64,000 nt of DNA from Winogradskyella bathintestinalis (GCF_030407435.1 NZ_JASDDK010000004.1:62001-126000); one strand, 5' to 3'; shown: positions 23,137 through 34,112, counted from the first letter of the stretch. Numbers and translations: made by a program. The notes: generated from the letters alone by a model not told the origin.

Positions 23137-25944
23137 CTACTGATTTAAGGGTTCAAAGATAATTTCAAAGGTATTTGCGTCCTCTAACAATTCGTTGGTA
23201 AAATTTTGAATATCCTCAGCAGTTATTGCGTTCACGATATCCTCATAATTTTTAGGATCATTCATATCATAACCTTCTAAAACGTAATTAGTTACCCAAC
23301 TCATGTCATAGCGATTATAGTCCTTTTGTTCTTTTCTTGCTTTGATATAATTTGTAAGCGTTTTGTCTAGATCCGATTGTTGAATCTCACCTTTTGCAAC
23401 TTTCTCAATTTCATTGTGCACGATGACAACTAATTGCTCAACTTTATTAGGATCGCAGTCAAAACTTATTTGTAGGTTAGCTTCTTCAATAGGTCTTTTA
23501 GATAGTGATGCTCTCGCACTTGCGCCATAAGTACCACCCTCTTGCTCTCTTAACGTTTCAGTGTAACGTAATTGTAAAATGGATGCTAATGTTCCAACGA
23601 GTAGCTCATTTTTAAGCGTGTATTCTACTTTATTTCTATAACCAATTCTGACCGTAGCTTTTGGGTCTTCCATTCGTAGCGAAATGTTTTTATCTATGGC
23701 TGGATTTATCCACGAATCTGAATTATCTTTCCAATTCTCTTTGATATTTGTTGAAGAAATACTGGCAACATACTTTTCTAACAGCGGTTTTAGAACCTCT
23801 TTTTCAACATCTCCAACAATGAAAAAATTAAAATCTGCTGCATTACTAAATCGCGATTTATAAATATTCTCCATTATAGTAAAATCAACTTTATCAATCA
23901 TCGCTTGATTGAATATTATATGCTTAGGATTGTTATTTCCATAAAGTGTAGTGGTAACACTATCTTGCATTTTAGCATTGATATCTTTACTTCTTCTTGT
24001 TAAAAAACTAGTAATATTGTTCTGCAATACTTTATAAGCATCTTCATCTAGTCGGGGTTTTTCAAACCTTAAATAAAGCATTTGTAATAGTGTCTCTACA
24101 TCTTTAGACACAGCATTACCCGTAATCATTTCACTAAGGTCAGATATTCGTACTTGGGTTTGAGCTGTTTTACCCGCCAATATTTTTGGTAATTCGGTCG
24201 CTGAATAATCTCCCAGTCCAGAAAGTTGTACTAAATCTCTCAACAGCGCTGATGATGGTAATTCTGAATCCGTTAATAATGATTTCCCCCCATAACTTGT
24301 AGCAATCAATTGCACATCATCTTTGTTCTTATCTGCAAATTTATAATAAACTGTTGCTCCATTACTCAATTTGAATATGGTAGCATCAATGTCATCAACT
24401 CTTTTTTCCGATACAATTTTTCCTTTTTTGACATTAACACCAGTCATTAAAGTTTTGCCTGCAAAATTGTCCTCATACGCTGTTAATGAGGAATCCTTTT
24501 CAGTACTATGCAATATGCTTTCAGCTTGTTTTTTGGTTAGATTGTTTTCTCCTTTCACACCAGTTACCGAAAGAATTCGGTTCTTTTGCGTGTACAGTTT
24601 TTTAATAGTATGATGAAGATCATCGGTTGTTAAACTTGCGAATAATTCTTTTATAATTTCATATTCTTTGGCAATGTCCGTTATGGTTTCATTATCCAAA
24701 TAATTACTTTTGATGGTATTGATAATGGCACCATGAGACCTGTCGTCTTCTCGACTGATCTGATTCTCATAATAGTTAGCATATTGCTTTTTTGTACGCT
24801 CCAATTCGGCTTGTGTAAAACCAAATTTCATAGCTCTATTTACTTCTTCCATCACAGATTTAAAAGCTTCTTGTTGTTGTTCTGGTTTTGGACTAATTGA
24901 GATAAATAATTGATTTTTCGCTCTAGTTAACTCACCATATCCCATTCTTGCATTTAAAAATGGTGCTATTGGTTTTTGACTAATTTCGCTTAGTCTATCA
25001 GTAAGCATAGAAGTTGTCATTTCGATTAAAAGCGATTCTTGTAAATCCCCTATGGTTTGATCTCTTAAGTGTTTAGGATGTGTAATGGCAAAAGAAATAC
25101 TTGCGGTAGACACTTCTTCATCCATAGCCATATGGTATAGCATCTCTTGGTTATCATCAATTTGAACCACAAAACGTTCTATTGGGTTTTCAACTGCGGG
25201 AATTTCAGAGAACATGGTTTTAATCTTTTTTTCAATAGCGTCAACATCAATATCACCTATAATAGCAATAGCTTGAAGATCCGTTCTGTACCAATCATGA
25301 TAAAAGTCGCGTAATGCCTTATATTCAAAATTATCAACAATATCCATTTGTCCAATAGGAAGACGCTCGGCATATTTAGAGTTATTATATGTAGTTGATA
25401 ACGATTGTTGAAAAATTCGCATGCTACCATTTTGGCGTGTTCTCCACTCTTCTCTAATGACGCCACGTTCGGCATCGATTTCCTCATCGGTCAATAACAA
25501 ATAATTGGACCAATCTTTTAGAATCATCAACCCTGTATTAATCATTTCTGGCGTTGTTGGTACATTATTTACATTATATACTGTCTCATCAAAATCTGTA
25601 TAAGCATTAATATCTCTACCAAATACCAATCCTTGGGTTTGTAATGTGTTTAAAATACCTTTTCCAGTAAAATTTTCGGTACCATTAAACGCCATATGCT
25701 CTAAAAAATGGGCTAGACCTTGCTGGTCATCATCTTCTAAAACGGACCCTACATTCTGGATGATATAGTAACTGGCAACGTTTTTTGTTACATCTGTATG
25801 GTATATGTAATAAGTCATGCCATTGGAAAGCACACCTTTTTTGATTTTGTGGTTATCAGGTAATGGATCGCTAAGATTTATATTCTGTGCCATCAAACTG
25901 AAGCAACATAGTAAACCGAATAAGATTGTAAACTTTTTCATCAT
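23137..25944 (-). CDS. M16 family zinc metallopeptidase (pitrilysin-like)
   Basis: A 935-aa secreted or periplasmic peptidase with a signal peptide (residues 1-20, ending MAQ). The inverted zinc motif HFLEH is at residues 79-83 (GLAHFLEHMAFNGT). It has the two M16 half-molecules in one chain; the second half contains the R/Y pair region (LRYTETLREQEGGTYGASARASLS) that closes on substrate. Such flavobacterial proteins degrade oligopeptides in the periplasm. It is 451 bp from the TlpA gene upstream and probably has its own promoter. It may take peptides imported by the nearby SusCD-type transporter (inference). Confidence 0.92.
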   Translation of the reverse strand: MMKKFTILFGLLCCFSLMAQNINLSDPLPDNHKIKKGVLSNGMTYYIYHTDVTKNVASYYIIQNVGSVLEDDDQQGLAHFLEHMAFNGTENFTGKGILNTLQTQGLVFGRDINAYTDFDETVYNVNNVPTTPEMINTGLMILKDWSNYLLLTDEEIDAERGVIREEWRTRQNGSMRIFQQSLSTTYNNSKYAERLPIGQMDIVDNFEYKALRDFYHDWYRTDLQAIAIIGDIDVDAIEKKIKTMFSEIPAVENPIERFVVQIDDNQEMLYHMAMDEEVSTASISFAITHPKHLRDQTIGDLQESLLIEMTTSMLTDRLSEISQKPIAPFLNARMGYGELTRAKNQLFISISPKPEQQQEAFKSVMEEVNRAMKFGFTQAELERTKKQYANYYENQISREDDRSHGAIINTIKSNYLDNETITDIAKEYEIIKELFASLTTDDLHHTIKKLYTQKNRILSVTGVKGENNLTKKQAESILHSTEKDSSLTAYEDNFAGKTLMTGVNVKKGKIVSEKRVDDIDATIFKLSNGATVYYKFADKNKDDVQLIATSYGGKSLLTDSELPSSALLRDLVQLSGLGDYSATELPKILAGKTAQTQVRISDLSEMITGNAVSKDVETLLQMLYLRFEKPRLDEDAYKVLQNNITSFLTRRSKDINAKMQDSVTTTLYGNNNPKHIIFNQAMIDKVDFTIMENIYKSRFSNAADFNFFIVGDVEKEVLKPLLEKYVASISSTNIKENWKDNSDSWINPAIDKNISLRMEDPKATVRIGYRNKVEYTLKNELLVGTLASILQLRYTETLREQEGGTYGASARASLSKRPIEEANLQISFDCDPNKVEQLVVIVHNEIEKVAKGEIQQSDLDKTLTNYIKARKEQKDYNRYDMSWVTNYVLEGYDMNDPKNYEDIVNAITAEDIQNFTNELLEDANTFEIIFEPLNQ

Positions 25945-26395
25945 TATTTATTATTTGTTAAAATATAATTTAGAACTATCTCGTTTATCTATTATGACGT
26001 GATTTGAAAAGCCTACCCTAGATATAGAATGTTAAAAAAATCACAAATTATTTTAGATCTTTTCAATTCTATAATTAAACAAACTAGGTGTTAAGAGTTT
26101 ATTTAATTAAAAAGCCGTTTACCTGATAGGCAAACGACTTTTACAGACTAACTCAATTAATTATACCATTATTTATTAATTAGTTTTTACTGTTTAAACT
26201 TTGAACTGTAAACGCTCCATGGCTAACAGAAAAAAAAACACTTTCTGCTGTAATTTGTTATTTTAAAAAACAGTACAGAAGAATTATAATTTTGTTTCAG
26301 ATGCAAAACCCCAAATAGCACTTATAATCGAAAACTTTTTGAAAGGATTTCACTATTAGTGATTGTAATTCTATAAAATTTAAATATAATCTATA
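25945..26395. other. Intergenic region between the M16 gene and the TlpA gene
   Basis: 451 bp. It contains the terminator of the TlpA gene (26108-26143). The rest is AT-rich with no open frame of note. The M16 promoter must lie near 25950-26050, but no TTG-N19-TAnnTTTG match is visible. Confidence 0.55.
26108..26143 (-). terminator. Terminator of the TlpA-like gene
   Basis: Arms around AAAGCCGTTTACCT and AGGCAAACGACTTT form a stem of about 15 bp with two mismatches, followed by a T-rich tract on the minus strand. It lies 250 nt downstream of the TlpA stop. Confidence 0.75.
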
Positions 26396-27481
26396 TCAAT
26401 TAGCATATAAATACTCTAATGTTTCTGTTAGGCCCTCACCTCGAAGTGAATTTTCAATTATTATACCATCTTTGTCCAGTAAAAAACTATCTGGAATACC
26501 ATTAATACCGTAGGTTTTAGATAATAGGTCTTTCCTCCCATTTAACTCTGAAACATGAACAAATTCATAAGTTCTATCTTCCTTTATAGCATCAACCCAT
26601 CGTTGTTTATCATTATCCAACGAAACCGCAATTATTTGAAACCCTCTATCCTTATATTTTTTTAATATTTTTTTATAATTTGGATTTTCTTTTCTACAAG
26701 GTCCACACCAACTTGCCCAGACATCAATGAGCGTGAAGCGACTACCATAAGAATCACTAAGTTTTACCTCTTCACCTTCCGTGTTGTTTATAGTATAATT
26801 AATAAAAGGAGTACCTATTTTGCGCTTAAGAGCTACATCTATTTTCCTTTGCATTGCTTTGAATCTTTCCGTATCTCCATATTTATCTTTAAAAATATCT
26901 AATAACTGTTTTGCTTCTTCATATGGAAAATGCGCCGTTGGTAGGTAAAAAGCAAAATAATAATACGCCTGTTCAAAGCCGGCATCATTAATATATTTAG
27001 GGTTTGCTTTTAATAAAAAATAAAAAGTTTCAGTTTTATATTTTGCTAAAGCCATATCACTAGCTCCTTTGTATTTCTGATCTGAATATTTCATCACATC
27101 CCAATCAATTTTTCGTTTAATTTCATGTGCTTCAGAACCTCTTACTTCAATAAAATCAGGATCATTAAAACGATCTTTACTAAAGTCTACAGATGCATCT
27201 ATAATTGAATTTTCTAAATAAATAATAAATGATTGGTCTATGTTCTCTTTTGCCCTAAAGTTTACTTGTTGAGGACTTTCTAATGTATTTGATATACTAA
27301 ATTTACCGTTGTCAACGCGCATAGAATCTAATCCTTCTCCCATATCCCAATAAATGTAAGGTTCTGAATAATCTTTCATTGTAACATTTAAAAGATATCC
27401 CCCCTCTACTTGGTCCGTTTTCTTTTCACAAGCCATTAAAAGCGTTACGATGCTAATTGTTAATATATTCTTGAGTTTCAT
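26396..27481 (-). CDS. TlpA-family thioredoxin lipoprotein with DUF4369-type N-terminus
   Basis: A 361-aa exported lipoprotein: lipobox LLMAC with acylated Cys18. Residues 25-120 look like the beta-rich DUF4369 domain that precedes many Bacteroidota TlpA proteins; a helical linker follows. Residues 230-361 are a thioredoxin-like domain with WASWCGPCRKENP and the cis-Pro segment NGIPDSFLLDKDG. It probably reduces disulfides of periplasmic or outer-membrane proteins, fed by DsbD. It lies in the same orientation downstream of the SusCD pair, a common arrangement in these loci. Confidence 0.9.
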   Translation of the reverse strand: MKLKNILTISIVTLLMACEKKTDQVEGGYLLNVTMKDYSEPYIYWDMGEGLDSMRVDNGKFSISNTLESPQQVNFRAKENIDQSFIIYLENSIIDASVDFSKDRFNDPDFIEVRGSEAHEIKRKIDWDVMKYSDQKYKGASDMALAKYKTETFYFLLKANPKYINDAGFEQAYYYFAFYLPTAHFPYEEAKQLLDIFKDKYGDTERFKAMQRKIDVALKRKIGTPFINYTINNTEGEEVKLSDSYGSRFTLIDVWASWCGPCRKENPNYKKILKKYKDRGFQIIAVSLDNDKQRWVDAIKEDRTYEFVHVSELNGRKDLLSKTYGINGIPDSFLLDKDGIIIENSLRGEGLTETLEYLYAN

Positions 27482-27800
27482 AAGTATTTATTGTAAACGT
27501 TTATATTATAGTGTTTGAGTTATTTAATTTTTAATAACTCTCATTGAATTTTTATACCCTTCAATTTCTAGACAACCTTATAATTACACAATTGTTTAAG
27601 AGCTAAACAAAGAGCATATTTAACTATGTCTTTATATTTTGAACTGTACAAAAAATGGTAGACAAGCATATGTTGAATTATGCTTAAATAATTATAGATA
27701 TTGATTGCAATTTAAAAGCCAAGGCTTTCTAATGTGTTCTAAGAAAATAGAAGCATTCTATTGCGCAGTAATTTGAAGAATGCCTCTATTTATAATAATA
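27482..27800. other. Intergenic region between the TlpA gene and susD
   Basis: 319 bp containing a hairpin (27745-27791) just after the susD stop and, near 27480-27560, the presumed TlpA promoter region. No consensus element is visible in it. Confidence 0.5.
27745..27791 (-). terminator. Probable terminator of the SusCD unit
   Basis: Arms AAATAGAAGCATTCT and AGAATGCCTCTATTT pair over 15 bp with one mismatch around a 17-nt loop. Only a short T tract follows on the minus strand, so it is weaker than other terminators here. Confidence 0.55.
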
Positions 27801-29117
27801 TTATCTCGGATTTTGTTCTAGACTAGGATTGTAATCCGATATGACTTTTCTTGGAATTGCAATTACCCAATTATCATCATTTGCTGGTAAGGTGGCTACA
27901 ATATTTCCTTCTACATCTTTTCTTTCAAAAGAAATATTAGTTAAACCTTCCGCATTCCATCGCTTCACATCAAACCATCTATGACCTTTAAACATTAATT
28001 CTTTGCGTCTTTCAGATATTAATAAATCGAAAACATCTGTTACTTCTCCTTGAGTTATCGGTGCATAATCGGCTTCCATAAATCGATATTCTCTAACTGT
28101 ATTTATATTTTCTAAGGCGCCTTCTATATTATTAGTCCTAGCATCAACCTCAGCTTTTATTAAATACATTTCGGGGGTACTAGGTCCATGAAATGAGGCA
28201 ACATATCCTCTAAAAATTAGACTAGTAGGTCCAAAATCATAGAAATTTTGAGAGAAACGTAAATCTGTTGGGTCGCTATAGACCTCTTCTTTCGTTTCTG
28301 GACTTATTTTCATTAATACAAATCCCCAAGAAATCGTTTTGTTAATATACCCTTCTTTATAATCTTGAAAAGTACTTGCAAATGGTTCTTCTCTTAAGTC
28401 ATGAAACCTATCATTATAAGATAATGCCACATTAGCCGCATTTTTTGCTTTCTCAAATTCTCCTTTATACAAATAGACCCTAGATAAAAAGCCATAACCA
28501 CTGGCTATATCAGGACGCACTTTATTATCTTGTGAGTCTGGTAAATCATCTACAATCGCTTCCATATCTGAGATAATTAAATCATATACGTCTTTCACAG
28601 AGCTTCTGGTGTAACTATCGGTCTCTAAATTTGTTTCTAAAAATATAGGTACCCCAGGATCGGTGGCAGCGGTGGCGGCGTTATAATGTTTTGCATAGGT
28701 ATTTACTAAACTAAATAACGTGTAAGAACGGTGAAATAAAGCTTCTGCTTTAATCTGTTTACCCAATAAAGTATTCGCTCCCAATTCATTAACACCTTCA
28801 ACAATTGTATTGGCTAAGAATATTTTTTCATATTCAAGATTCCAATTTATATCATCCTCCGTTGAGTTGTAAAAATAATCTTCCCAAAGAAAGGCAGCGT
28901 AATTATCAGGTGCGGCTAACGGAATTGTTGTGCTAAAAAAATCATCTGATAAAATAAATGGAAAACCAGTTACATTATAAAAGGATGTAGAAGATAATAA
29001 AAACTCATAATCTTCAAGAGAATTTGCTATAATTTGTCCCTTAGGTTCTACATCTAGATAATCATTACAAGAGGTAAAGCTAACTAGAAAGATAACTATG
29101 TATATTATTCTTTTCAT
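27801..29117 (-). CDS. RagB/SusD family nutrient uptake lipoprotein
   Basis: A 438-aa surface-exposed lipoprotein: signal with lipobox FTSC, acylated Cys17, then NDYLDVEPKG, the standard SusD opening. The TPR-like part has TIVEGVNELGA, KAEALFHRSYTLFSLVNTYAKHY and GYGFLSRVYLYKGEFEKA. The C-terminus has SERRKELMFKGHRWFDVKRWN and ends NPSLEQNPR, the family's conserved end. It caps the SusC barrel and delivers ligand. It starts 12 nt after the SusC stop. Length is at the short end for the family, typical of RagB-like proteins. Confidence 0.95.
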   Translation of the reverse strand: MKRIIYIVIFLVSFTSCNDYLDVEPKGQIIANSLEDYEFLLSSTSFYNVTGFPFILSDDFFSTTIPLAAPDNYAAFLWEDYFYNSTEDDINWNLEYEKIFLANTIVEGVNELGANTLLGKQIKAEALFHRSYTLFSLVNTYAKHYNAATAATDPGVPIFLETNLETDSYTRSSVKDVYDLIISDMEAIVDDLPDSQDNKVRPDIASGYGFLSRVYLYKGEFEKAKNAANVALSYNDRFHDLREEPFASTFQDYKEGYINKTISWGFVLMKISPETKEEVYSDPTDLRFSQNFYDFGPTSLIFRGYVASFHGPSTPEMYLIKAEVDARTNNIEGALENINTVREYRFMEADYAPITQGEVTDVFDLLISERRKELMFKGHRWFDVKRWNAEGLTNISFERKDVEGNIVATLPANDDNWVIAIPRKVISDYNPSLEQNPR

Positions 29118-29129
29118 TGTTTTTGTTTT

Positions 29130-32100
29130 TTAGAAATTAAACCTTAATCCAAGTGTGTAGTTTGGCTCTCTGTTTGGAGCAAACGAATTCTCTGGATCTA
29201 TATTAAATTTATTAGCTGTCCATACATTTCCAATATTAGTCACTTGAAAATTAAATGACATACCCTCAATACCTATTGGTTGCGTGAATCTTTCGGGTAA
29301 TTGATATCCTACTGATATTTGATCTAAATTCACAAAACTGGCATCTTCAACAAGATGATTAGAGTTTAAATAAATTGACATTCTATTAGAATCGTTATTG
29401 GTTGTTGGACTTGCAAGAACATCCGTAATATTTTCGTCACCAGGATTTTGCCATCTATCATTTAAGTCTTCATGTACAAATCTGGTATTAAAGGCTGCTA
29501 CATTAGTCCCATAAGAAACGGTTGGTCGGTAAAATGAATGGCCAAACTTATAAGAAAAGTACGCCGAAAGATTAAAGCCTTTATAGTCAACAAAAAACTG
29601 TGCTCCACCGTAAAATTTAGGTATCCTGGTCCCTGAGTTTACTACAACGTCACTATCGTTTTCTAATACTTCATTGATATCGGTATTTTCGTTAATCTCA
29701 ACCACATTCCCATTCATATCCAATACCTGCATTTGTCCAGTATTGGTTAAACCTTGCCATTGGTATGAGTAGATTGAATTTAGGTCTTCACCAACAACTA
29801 AAGCATCTCTATTGATTAACTGACGCGCAGTATAAGTACCAGATTCAAATTTTACTACCTCATTTTTATTAAAACCTAGATTAAAATTGGTATTAAATTT
29901 TAAATTCTCACCATCTAGAACTTTTACTTTTAAATCTATATCAACACCTTTATTTTTCATGGCACCTGCATTTACAAACGCTCTATCAAAACCTAAGGAC
30001 GGATCTAAATCTTTTTCCATTAACAGATCAGTACTGCTTTTCCAATAAAATTCTAAACTACCCGAAACTCTGCTTTTAAATAGGCCAAAATCTAATCCTA
30101 TATTGGTGATTTCTGTTTGTTCCCAACGTAATAATGGGTTTGCGGGAGATACTATAATAGCTTTAGGAAAAGGTACATTAAAATCTGGAGGCAATACCTC
30201 AATTCTAAGAAAAGGACTAGTTCCTTTATCAATATTTCCATTAAATCCATAAGTAGCTCTTACCTTTAAAAAGTCCACAAAATTTGATTGGAAGAAATTT
30301 TCTTTCGAAATAACCCAAGCGCCACCTACAGACCACAACGGTTTGTATTTGTATTTAGGATCTTGTCCAAATAAGTTGGTTTGATCGATACGCGCACTCG
30401 CTGTAAAGGAATATTTATTTAAATAATTATAGCCTGCATTTGCAAAAAATGAGACAAAGCGATCCTTTTCAAATGTCTTTGTTGGTATACCAGATGGATT
30501 ATTTCTCTGAATCCCCTTAAAGTCCTCCACCCGATTAAAGTTAATTGGTGTTCCAAAATAGGTGTCGTCAGAAAACCCATATATATCTCCAGTATTGGAC
30601 CCTTCTACAACAAATTCTTGTATTTCACTACCTACAATAGCATTTATTTCATGACTATCGTTAAAAGGATTTACATCAATATTAAGTTGATTCCTTACAT
30701 TGTAATTTTTATAGGTTGTATTTCCTTCTTTATAAATTCCTCCTTTTGGAAAGTGATGCTGGTTTATACCAGTTATAAATTCATTTCCAGTAACTGGGTC
30801 TAGTGTTCTAAACGTAGATGTATATTGATTGTAAATATCACGAGACCTATAACTTCCCTCTTTATTATAGTTAACATCGACAAAATGACTATATTCATAT
30901 TGAAATGAAGAATTCCATTCAAGTCCTTTAATAATATTCCATTCAGCACCGATTTGAAAACGCCCATCAAAACGTTTAGAATTGTTATCAATAAATTCTC
31001 TGTCTTGAATAGGATTGTAATTCCAATCTAAAAACCCAAGACCAATAACCTGATCTTTAACCCTTTGAGACACTGATGTGTTTACAGGAATATAAGCCCC
31101 GTTCTCGTCCGTTAAGCGCTGATACGCTCTAAGACCTCTTGCATCTCCACCCTGATTACTGCTATTGCTAAATGTTAGATTTGTATTTAATAACACATTA
31201 AATTTATCTGAGATTTTAAATGTGTTTTTTGAATTTAAATTTAAACGATCCGCGTTACTTTCTTGAAGATTATATAATGTTTTATTATAAAAAGTAGAAA
31301 AATAGTAATCCATTAATTTACTACCGCCAGATATTGATAAATTATACTGCTGCTCTACCCTTGAACGTAAAAAATGTTCGGCATTTTCATCAATAATATT
31401 GTAAGAACCTAATTGATTAAGCCTTGATCTAGCTTCTGTTGATGTTATGTTTCCTGCTACCTCATCTAAATATATAAAGGCAACATCGGAATAATTATTA
31501 TAAATATTGTCCGATAAGAACAGGTTACCATTTTTGTATCCATTATACTCATAATCAACAATATTTTGAACACTCGCTAAAGGCATCGAGTTATAATCCA
31601 TTTGATTCTGAGTGCTTAGAAAGCTTGAAAAACTTATTTTGGTCTTCGATTCTTTATTAGATTTAGTTGTAATTACTATAACGCCATTAGCTGCTCTCAC
31701 CCCCCAAATAGAAGAGGCGGCTGCATCTTTTAGCACCGTTACCGACTCAACATCCTCAGGATTAACCGTTCTATATGAATTTGTGCCTAAAGGGAAGCCA
31801 TCTACTACAATTAAAGGGTCTTTACTGCCATAAAAGGTAGAAGTTCCACGAATTGATAGTTGACCGTCTGAACCTTGTAATAACCCCGGTGTGATAGATA
31901 CAATTTTATCTAAAACATTTGAGGTTATTCTGTTATCTAGTTCTCTTTGGTTTAGTTTAACAAAAGAACCTGTTGACCTTTCTTTATTTAATTTCTGATA
32001 CCCCGTTAAAACCACCTCTTCTAATGCCGAGGTTTTTTCTTCCATGGTAACATTAATAACATCTTGCTCGTTAACTGTTATTTCTTGAAGTGTATAACCT

Positions 32101-32651
32101 AATGAAGAAAATACTAATACGTTTTCAGGATGAGGAACGCTAATTTTATAATAACCATCTATATTTGTGATGACTCCAATAGATGTTCCTTTGACGTGTA
32201 CTGTTACTCCTGGAAGTGGCAATCCCTCAACATCTTTGACTCTTCCCTTTACCTCTTGTTCTTGCTGTTTATATTTGCTTTTTTTAGCTTTAAGAAGAAT
32301 CGTATTATTTTTGGTAACTATTATATCTAATTTAGATCCTGACAACGTTTTATTTAATAACCTATTTAATCCTATAACACCTTTTTTTAATTTTATGGAA
32401 GGTAAATCTCGAAATAAATCTTCACGATAGATAAACATATAATCATTTGTTTGAGCTTTAATGATTTCAAACACCTCATCGACAGTAACAATTTTGTCTT
32501 GATTAATTACAATTTTTGTACTCTGAGAAAATAGGTCATTCGAAGTAAAGCTAAACATTGCTGTGGATACTAATAACAAAAATGTTTTCATAATTACAAT
32601 TAAAACGGCTTTTCTTGGCGAGAAGAACCTTTTGGTCAATCTAATTTTCAT
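29130..32651 (-). CDS. SusC/RagA family TonB-dependent transporter with signalling (STN) domain
   Basis: A 1173-aa outer-membrane TonB-dependent transporter. From the N-terminus: a long signal peptide (the cleavable part probably starts at the Met of MKTFLLLV); an STN secretin/TonB N-terminal domain (about residues 45-125, VDEVFEIIKAQTNDYMFIY); a carboxypeptidase-regulatory beta-sandwich (VKGRVKDVEGLPLPGVTVHVKG); plug domain with SIRGTSTFYGSKDPLIVVDGFP and VTVLKDAAASSIWGVRAANGVIVI; then the barrel ending TLGLRFNF. The STN domain passes ligand occupancy to the adjacent FecR protein. The substrate cannot be read from sequence. Confidence 0.96.
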   Translation of the reverse strand: MKIRLTKRFFSPRKAVLIVIMKTFLLLVSTAMFSFTSNDLFSQSTKIVINQDKIVTVDEVFEIIKAQTNDYMFIYREDLFRDLPSIKLKKGVIGLNRLLNKTLSGSKLDIIVTKNNTILLKAKKSKYKQQEQEVKGRVKDVEGLPLPGVTVHVKGTSIGVITNIDGYYKISVPHPENVLVFSSLGYTLQEITVNEQDVINVTMEEKTSALEEVVLTGYQKLNKERSTGSFVKLNQRELDNRITSNVLDKIVSITPGLLQGSDGQLSIRGTSTFYGSKDPLIVVDGFPLGTNSYRTVNPEDVESVTVLKDAAASSIWGVRAANGVIVITTKSNKESKTKISFSSFLSTQNQMDYNSMPLASVQNIVDYEYNGYKNGNLFLSDNIYNNYSDVAFIYLDEVAGNITSTEARSRLNQLGSYNIIDENAEHFLRSRVEQQYNLSISGGSKLMDYYFSTFYNKTLYNLQESNADRLNLNSKNTFKISDKFNVLLNTNLTFSNSSNQGGDARGLRAYQRLTDENGAYIPVNTSVSQRVKDQVIGLGFLDWNYNPIQDREFIDNNSKRFDGRFQIGAEWNIIKGLEWNSSFQYEYSHFVDVNYNKEGSYRSRDIYNQYTSTFRTLDPVTGNEFITGINQHHFPKGGIYKEGNTTYKNYNVRNQLNIDVNPFNDSHEINAIVGSEIQEFVVEGSNTGDIYGFSDDTYFGTPINFNRVEDFKGIQRNNPSGIPTKTFEKDRFVSFFANAGYNYLNKYSFTASARIDQTNLFGQDPKYKYKPLWSVGGAWVISKENFFQSNFVDFLKVRATYGFNGNIDKGTSPFLRIEVLPPDFNVPFPKAIIVSPANPLLRWEQTEITNIGLDFGLFKSRVSGSLEFYWKSSTDLLMEKDLDPSLGFDRAFVNAGAMKNKGVDIDLKVKVLDGENLKFNTNFNLGFNKNEVVKFESGTYTARQLINRDALVVGEDLNSIYSYQWQGLTNTGQMQVLDMNGNVVEINENTDINEVLENDSDVVVNSGTRIPKFYGGAQFFVDYKGFNLSAYFSYKFGHSFYRPTVSYGTNVAAFNTRFVHEDLNDRWQNPGDENITDVLASPTTNNDSNRMSIYLNSNHLVEDASFVNLDQISVGYQLPERFTQPIGIEGMSFNFQVTNIGNVWTANKFNIDPENSFAPNREPNYTLGLRFNF

Positions 32652-32819
32652 AAATTTGCATTTTATTAGTTAGTTATTTTTTAATTAATTAATTCTTACA
32701 GAAGGGGATTATAGCTCGGGTCGTCCAAAATCTAAACTATTCTCCTCTTTTTTTGATTCTAAAATTATGGGGTGTTATAAATGGGTTCTTAGCATATTTT
32801 TAATGTTTTAAAGTTAATT

Positions 32820-33992
32820 TTATCTCAGTTTTACGGTGCTATCGGTCAATTCAAATGTGTTAATAATTTCAGTACTTTTCATTGTTGATAAAATATCTTC
32901 TAATTTAAAGTTCCTATTAATTTTGCCAACAAATTTCTGATCTTCAAGCTCTTTATTTAAGAAAATAACATCAATATCATACCAGCGAGATATTACCTTC
33001 ATAATTTCTTTTAAAGACTGGCCTTTAAAATTATAAACTCCCCATTTCCAGGACACTTCGTTATCAACATTCACTTTACGTATTGTCATCGCGCCTAAGT
33101 TCACATTTGTACGTACTTGTTCTTTAGGTTCCATCTCGTAAAAATCTGATGCACTTGTAACATTCACCCTTCCCTCGACAAGGGTCGTATAAATAGATCT
33201 ATCGTCCTTATATGCCTTTATATTAAAAATAGTACCTAAAACAGTGACTTCTTGAATGGCATTTTTTACAATAAATTCTGAACCATTATTTTCTGAGCTA
33301 GGTGATACTTCAAAGTAAGCTTCACCATATAGAAGCTCAACTATTCGCGGTTGTCCTTTTTTAAAAACTACGGGAAACTTTATTTTACTTTCAGAATTCA
33401 GCCAAATTTTAGTATCGTCTGACATTTCAATATAATACTGTCCACCTCTAGGAATCGTTAGATAATTAAATACGTCTTCCTTGTAATTATCAGCGTCGGA
33501 TTCTGAATTATATACAATCTTTTCTTCGTCTCCCTTAACTCCGATATTACTGTACTTCACCCCATTTCCAAGGATAACCTCTGTGCCATCTCCAGTAGTT
33601 AATATGGCATCGTTATTATCTGGAACGCTTGTTTCTTCATACACAATAGGAAAGTCATTGACTTCAGATCCATTAAAATTAAAGACAAATGGCACTGAGA
33701 CCATTAACGCTAGAATTAAGAAAGCCACAGCATAAGAATATCGAAAATATTTTTTAGTCCAGCCTTTCCTTGAGCCTTTCGAACTTATTATAGAAAGAAC
33801 TTTGTCAATTTCATTGTTAGTATCAAAATTATCAAAACTATGCGCTACTAAATAATGGGTTTTAACGAAATCTTGAAATTCCTTTTTATTAGAGTCATTG
33901 CTTAGCCACAACGACAATTTATTTAAATCCTCCTTTGTTGCTGTATTAGATAAATACCTGACAATTATTCTTTTTACCTTATCGCTTTTCAT
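32820..33992 (-). CDS. FecR family anti-sigma/sensor protein
   Basis: A 390-aa inner-membrane protein. The cytoplasmic N-terminus (residues 1-80, RYLSNTATKEDLNKLSLWLSN) binds the sigma factor. One membrane segment lies at about 88-108, then the FecR domain (IPRGGQYYIEMSDDTKIWLNSESKIKFPVVF, YGEAYFEVSP, VLGTIFNIKAY) and a C-terminal DUF4974-like domain (FKGQSLKEIMKVISRWYDIDVIF). The periplasmic end meets the SusC STN domain. It lies 168 bp upstream of susC on the same strand and 120 bp from the divergent sigma gene. Confidence 0.95.
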   Translation of the reverse strand: MKSDKVKRIIVRYLSNTATKEDLNKLSLWLSNDSNKKEFQDFVKTHYLVAHSFDNFDTNNEIDKVLSIISSKGSRKGWTKKYFRYSYAVAFLILALMVSVPFVFNFNGSEVNDFPIVYEETSVPDNNDAILTTGDGTEVILGNGVKYSNIGVKGDEEKIVYNSESDADNYKEDVFNYLTIPRGGQYYIEMSDDTKIWLNSESKIKFPVVFKKGQPRIVELLYGEAYFEVSPSSENNGSEFIVKNAIQEVTVLGTIFNIKAYKDDRSIYTTLVEGRVNVTSASDFYEMEPKEQVRTNVNLGAMTIRKVNVDNEVSWKWGVYNFKGQSLKEIMKVISRWYDIDVIFLNKELEDQKFVGKINRNFKLEDILSTMKSTEIINTFELTDSTVKLR

Positions 33993-34112
33993 TACAAATA
34001 AAACCTGATTGTATAATTAAGACAACTGAGAATTTAATTACCCCCACTTTTAAAAACATTTTTTTTTATATTGCCATCACTTTAACAATTTTATAAATAA
34101 AATTCTCAAAGA

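Noticed and set aside
32130..32430. Plus-strand frames inside susC and other antisense frames within large minus-strand genes
   Set aside because: They lie wholly inside well-supported genes, show no family motifs and follow the codon pattern of the opposite strand.
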